In this document: one piece after another, positions 4,890 to 7,876 of the stretch
How the letters are laid out: every line of letters begins with the position of its first letter
Position numbering within the stretch: the stretch's first letter is position 1
Assembly (NCBI GenBank): GCA_036554605.1
Contig: DATBMY010000335.1
Coordinates: 1-7,876 of the forward strand
Direction: 5' to 3'
From: DATBMY01 sp036554605
Lineage (GTDB): Bacteria; Acidobacteriota; Blastocatellia; UBA7656
Length of the DNA: 7,876 bases
Program-made: the position numbers and the translations under genes
Notes under the pieces: model-generated
The model's database searches: none
Told to the model about the DNA's origin: nothing
What the model saw: the letters and a program-made list of their open reading frames with translations, nothing else

Positions 4890-5609
4890 ATGCCCTTTCC
4901 TGAATCGACTCGGGTAGAACTCCCGATTCTTCAAGAGCTGGATGCTACGGGCGGCAGCGATCAGTTGCGTTATCTATATAACCGTCTCGTTCGCTACTTT
5001 CCGCAGCTGACCCCCGACGACCTCAGCCGTCGCACCCCGAGCGGGCGAAGCGGCTGGCACCGGGTCGTGCAGCGCGCGGGCCGCCAGTTGATAGAAAAAG
5101 GCGAGTTGAAACGCGAGGGCTTGCGCTGGATGATAACGACGAGGGGGCGACGCCGCATCGAAGCCGAGGCCATGCGCCCCGCCGCCACCACGATCATTGC
5201 CGCCCCGCGCCGCGCCGTATCTCACGCGGAAGCGCAGCGGATGATTGTCGAGATAGGCCGTATGCTCGGACGCCACGCCGAGGCGGAGTTCGATTACTAT
5301 GATGTCGTGTGGCGTGACAGCGAAACGGCTCCGCGTCTGAGTCACGTCTTCGAAGTGCAGATCTCAGGCAGCGTCGACAGCGCGCTCACCCGTCTCAAGC
5401 ACGCCTACGACGCGCAACGCTCGCGGCTCTTTCTGGTTGTCGCCGACGAGCGCGCGGCCCGGTTTGCCGGGCGCCGCCTGACGGGATCGTTTCACGAAAT
5501 ATGGGAAGAGGTTACTTTTATCGGCATAGGCGAGCTGACACGCTTTTACGATTCGCTAAAATCGAATAGTGAAATGATGGAAAAGCTCATCGCCCGCGAC
5601 CGGTCTTGA
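4890..5609 (+). CDS. Predicted winged-helix protein with PD-(D/E)XK-like nuclease domain
   Basis: The 239-residue product is not a family I can name. Residues 5-95 look like a winged helix of the Mrr N-terminal type: two helices, a GWHRVVQRAGRQLIEKG helix (55-71), then LRWMITTRGRRRIE (78-91), the usual wing ending. Residues about 110-225 resemble a restriction-endonuclease fold: helix SHAEAQRMIVEIGRML (111-126) with Glu113 and Glu121, strand FDYYDVVWRD with Asp138, strand SHVFEVQ with Glu155 and Gln157, helix SVDSALTRLKHAYD, then strand RLFLVVADE. This is a D...ExQ variant of the D...ExK site. ATG 4890 is chosen over an in-frame GTG at 4728 because the extra 54 codons are the inverted repeat and precede the probable promoter; the Shine-Dalgarno is weak (AAGAAAG). 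mutS starts 7 bp after the stop, so co-transcription is likely. A DNA-repair or restriction role is inference. Confidence 0.75.
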   Translation: MPFPESTRVELPILQELDATGGSDQLRYLYNRLVRYFPQLTPDDLSRRTPSGRSGWHRVVQRAGRQLIEKGELKREGLRWMITTRGRRRIEAEAMRPAATTIIAAPRRAVSHAEAQRMIVEIGRMLGRHAEAEFDYYDVVWRDSETAPRLSHVFEVQISGSVDSALTRLKHAYDAQRSRLFLVVADERAARFAGRRLTGSFHEIWEEVTFIGIGELTRFYDSLKSNSEMMEKLIARDRS

Positions 5610-5616
5610 GTAAAAA

Positions 5617-7876
5617 ATGAGCACGCCCTTACGCCAGCAATATCTTGAGATAAAGCGCCGCTATCCGGGCATGATCCTGCTGTTTCAGATAGGCGATTTC
5701 TACGAGACGTTTGATGAGGATGCCGAGACGCTCGCGCGCGAGCTCGGACTGGTGCTTACGCGCAAATGGTTTGGCAAGGGCAACGCTCATCCGCTCGCGG
5801 GCGTTCCGGTGCGCTCGCTCGAAAGCCATCTGGCAAAGCTCATAAACCGCGGCTACAAAGTGGCGGTCTGCGAACAGGTGACGCCGCCGGGCAAGGGGCT
5901 GGTCGAGCGCGAAGTCACGCGCATTATAACGCCGGGCACGGTCATAGAGCCGGGCCTGCTCGAAGGGCGCGCGAATAATTATCTTGCGAGCCTGATCATC
6001 TCGCACCGTTCGGCGGGGCTTGCTTACGCCGACGTCACGACGGGAGAGTTCCAGGCGACCGAGCTTGACTCAAGCGACGCTCTGGCCGAGCTTGAGCGCA
6101 TAGCGCCGGCCGAACTGCTCGTGCCGCGCAGCCTTGAAGCGCCCGCGCTCGAAGTCCGCGCTTTGACGCGAATCAATGACGAGATGGTTGCGCCGGGCCG
6201 GGCGCGCCGGGCGCTGCTCGATCATTTCGAGGTGACATCGCTCGGCGCATTCGGGATAGAGGATTGCCCGCTCGCCATACAGGCGGCGGGCGCGCTCGTC
6301 GCTTACCTCAATAACTCGCAGCCCGATGCGCTAAAGAACCTCGACGACCTGCAAAGCTACACGACATCGCACTTCATGCGGCTTGACGCGCAGACCCTTA
6401 GAAACCTCGAGATATTTCAAGGCTGGGATTTCACGGGCGGCGCGCCCACCGGCTCGCTCGTCTCGACAATAGACCTGACGGCAACGCCCATGGGCGGCCG
6501 CCTCCTGCGCCGGCGGCTTCGCCACCCGCTGCTTGATCTGGCGGAGCTTCGCTCGCGCCAGGACGGAGTGGAATGGTTTTATAAGCACGAGAGCGTGCGC
6601 GAGCAGGTCCGCGCGTCGCTCGAAGACGTGCTTGACCTTGAGCGGCTGCTAGGCCGCATAAGGCGGCGCATCGCCGTGCCTTATGAAACGCTCGCGCTTG
6701 CCGAAAGCCTACGGCGCGCCGCCCAGGTGCGCGCCACGCTCGAAAAGGGGAAATCGCCCGCCGCTTTTGTCGAGCCGCTCGAAGATTGTCACGATGTCGT
6801 AAGTTTTATCGAGCGCGCCATATCGGACCGGCCGCCGTCCGATTTCGAGCGCGGCGGCATCATACGCCACGGGTTTTCCGAGGAGCTTGACGAGCTGAGG
6901 ACGATGCTGACCGGAGGCCGCTCGTTTCTGGCCGCGCTGGAAAAACGCGAGCGTGAGCGCACGGGCATTCGCTCGCTCAAGGTCGGATACAACAAAGTCT
7001 TCGGCTATTACATAGAGGTCAGCAAGCCGAACCTCCGATTCGTCCCCGTAGATTACGTGCGCAAGCAGACGCTCACGAACGCCGAAAGGTTCTTTACCCT
7101 AGAGCTGAAAGAGCACGAATCGCTCATCGCAAATGCGCGAGAGCGAATACTGGAGCTTGAGACGAGCCTTTATCGCCGGGCGCTCGATGAGATCAGCCGC
7201 CACCACAATCGCATAACCCGAGCGGCGGCCGGTCTTGCCACGATAGACCTCTACAGCGCGCTCGCCGAGCTTGCCGCGCGTCACGGTTATACGCGGCCCG
7301 TGCTTGATGAGAGCGACGAGATCGTGATCGTAAAGGGACGCCACCCGATGATCGAGCAGATGATCGAGCGCCGCCACTTTGTCCCGAACGATACGCGGCT
7401 CTCCAATCAAGACGTGCAGATAATGTTGCTGACCGCCCCGAACATGGCGGGCAAGTCCGTATACCTGCGCCAGGTCGGCCTCATATGCCTGCTCGCTCAG
7501 GTGGGCAGCTTCGTCCCGGCCTCTTCGGCCCGGCTCGGCCTCCTCGACCGCATCTTCACGCGCATTGGCTTGAACGATTACACGCTGCGCGGCCATTCGA
7601 GTTTTATGATCGAGATGATAGAGACCGCGCACATACTGCGCCACGCCACGCCGCGCAGCCTCGTGCTGCTTGACGAGATAGGGCGCGGCACATCGACTGC
7701 CGACGGCCTATCGATTGCGCGCGCGGTCATCGAATACCTGCACAACCAGCCGCGGGTCGCGGCAAAGACGCTGTTTGCCACGCACTATCACGAGCTGACG
7801 GACGCGGCCGGCTACCTGCCGCGCGTGCGCAACTTTCACGTCGCCGTCTCCGAGCGCGGCGGCAAGGTGCGATACC
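5617..7876 (+). CDS. mutS: DNA mismatch repair ATPase MutS (C-terminus cut by window end)
   Basis: MutS dimers recognise mismatches and, on ATP binding, recruit MutL. The window holds 753 residues; only the final C-terminal part is missing. Seen in order: mismatch-binding domain with the GDFYE motif (Phe28, Glu30), RGYKVAVCEQ ending domain I, connector with AYADVTTGEF, core with TPMGGRLLRRRL, clamp/lever motif LKVGYNKVFGYYIEVSK (454-470), GRHPMIEQM, Walker A A607-PNMAGKS-614, Walker B LLDEIGRGTS (684-693) and ATHYHEL with His723. Oddities: Ala607 replaces the first P-loop Gly, Val615 replaces Thr after GKS, Ala695 replaces the usual Tyr/Phe in TSTADG, and GVPVRS replaces GVPYHA. The start is firm: an in-frame TAA lies two codons upstream. 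Shine-Dalgarno is weak (GAG 5608-5610), fitting translational coupling to the upstream gene. Mismatch-repair MutS rather than MutS2 because domain I is present. Confidence 0.96.
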   Translation, partial: MSTPLRQQYLEIKRRYPGMILLFQIGDFYETFDEDAETLARELGLVLTRKWFGKGNAHPLAGVPVRSLESHLAKLINRGYKVAVCEQVTPPGKGLVEREVTRIITPGTVIEPGLLEGRANNYLASLIISHRSAGLAYADVTTGEFQATELDSSDALAELERIAPAELLVPRSLEAPALEVRALTRINDEMVAPGRARRALLDHFEVTSLGAFGIEDCPLAIQAAGALVAYLNNSQPDALKNLDDLQSYTTSHFMRLDAQTLRNLEIFQGWDFTGGAPTGSLVSTIDLTATPMGGRLLRRRLRHPLLDLAELRSRQDGVEWFYKHESVREQVRASLEDVLDLERLLGRIRRRIAVPYETLALAESLRRAAQVRATLEKGKSPAAFVEPLEDCHDVVSFIERAISDRPPSDFERGGIIRHGFSEELDELRTMLTGGRSFLAALEKRERERTGIRSLKVGYNKVFGYYIEVSKPNLRFVPVDYVRKQTLTNAERFFTLELKEHESLIANARERILELETSLYRRALDEISRHHNRITRAAAGLATIDLYSALAELAARHGYTRPVLDESDEIVIVKGRHPMIEQMIERRHFVPNDTRLSNQDVQIMLLTAPNMAGKSVYLRQVGLICLLAQVGSFVPASSARLGLLDRIFTRIGLNDYTLRGHSSFMIEMIETAHILRHATPRSLVLLDEIGRGTSTADGLSIARAVIEYLHNQPRVAAKTLFATHYHELTDAAGYLPRVRNFHVAVSERGGKVRY

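Noticed and set aside
7099..7644. Minus-strand 181-residue frame opposite mutS
   Set aside because: It lies wholly opposite the conserved MutS ATPase region and reads as a reflection of it.

Overview
The window comes from a high-GC bacterial chromosome (roughly 60% GC by eye, strong G/C preference at third codon positions, yet frequent ATA isoleucine codons). It carries ordinary chromosomal genes, with no prophage, transposase or CRISPR array. The HU protein and general gene content are reminiscent of Acidobacteriota-like lineages. That is an impression from sequence style, not a proven placement; Chloroflexota-like or other deep lineages are not excluded.

Layout. (1) 1-2789, plus strand: an intrinsic terminator-like hairpin, then metK (S-adenosylmethionine synthetase) and ahcY (S-adenosylhomocysteine hydrolase, short archaeal/Thermotoga-like form), closed by a strong intrinsic terminator. 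The 122-bp gap between the two genes is almost filled by a 105-nt element made of fifteen consecutive heptamers that also folds into a long hairpin. (2) 2790-3710, plus strand: a MerR-family regulator with a TipAS-like ligand domain, preceded by a MerR-type promoter (19-nt spacer with a perfect palindrome) that fixes its start codon, and followed by a terminator. (3) 3682-4453, minus strand: an HU-family DNA-binding protein with an unusual 90-residue acidic disordered tail, and downstream of it a 62-residue Arg/Lys-rich small protein that converges on the regulator gene. (4) 4454-4889: a non-coding divergent region holding a 26-bp hairpin-forming inverted repeat, a short motif present three times, and probable promoters in both directions. 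(5) 4890-7876, plus strand: a predicted winged-helix protein with a PD-(D/E)XK-like nuclease domain, then 7 bp later mutS, which runs off the window end.

How they fit together: metK and ahcY make and recycle the methyl-donor cycle (SAM synthesis, SAH removal). The nuclease-like gene and mutS are tightly spaced and probably co-transcribed, suggesting a DNA-repair connection for the uncharacterised protein. The MutS has non-consensus residues at otherwise very conserved ATPase positions. The most notable unexplained structure is the heptamer-built inverted repeat between metK and ahcY. The most notable gene-level idea is the nuclease-mutS pair.
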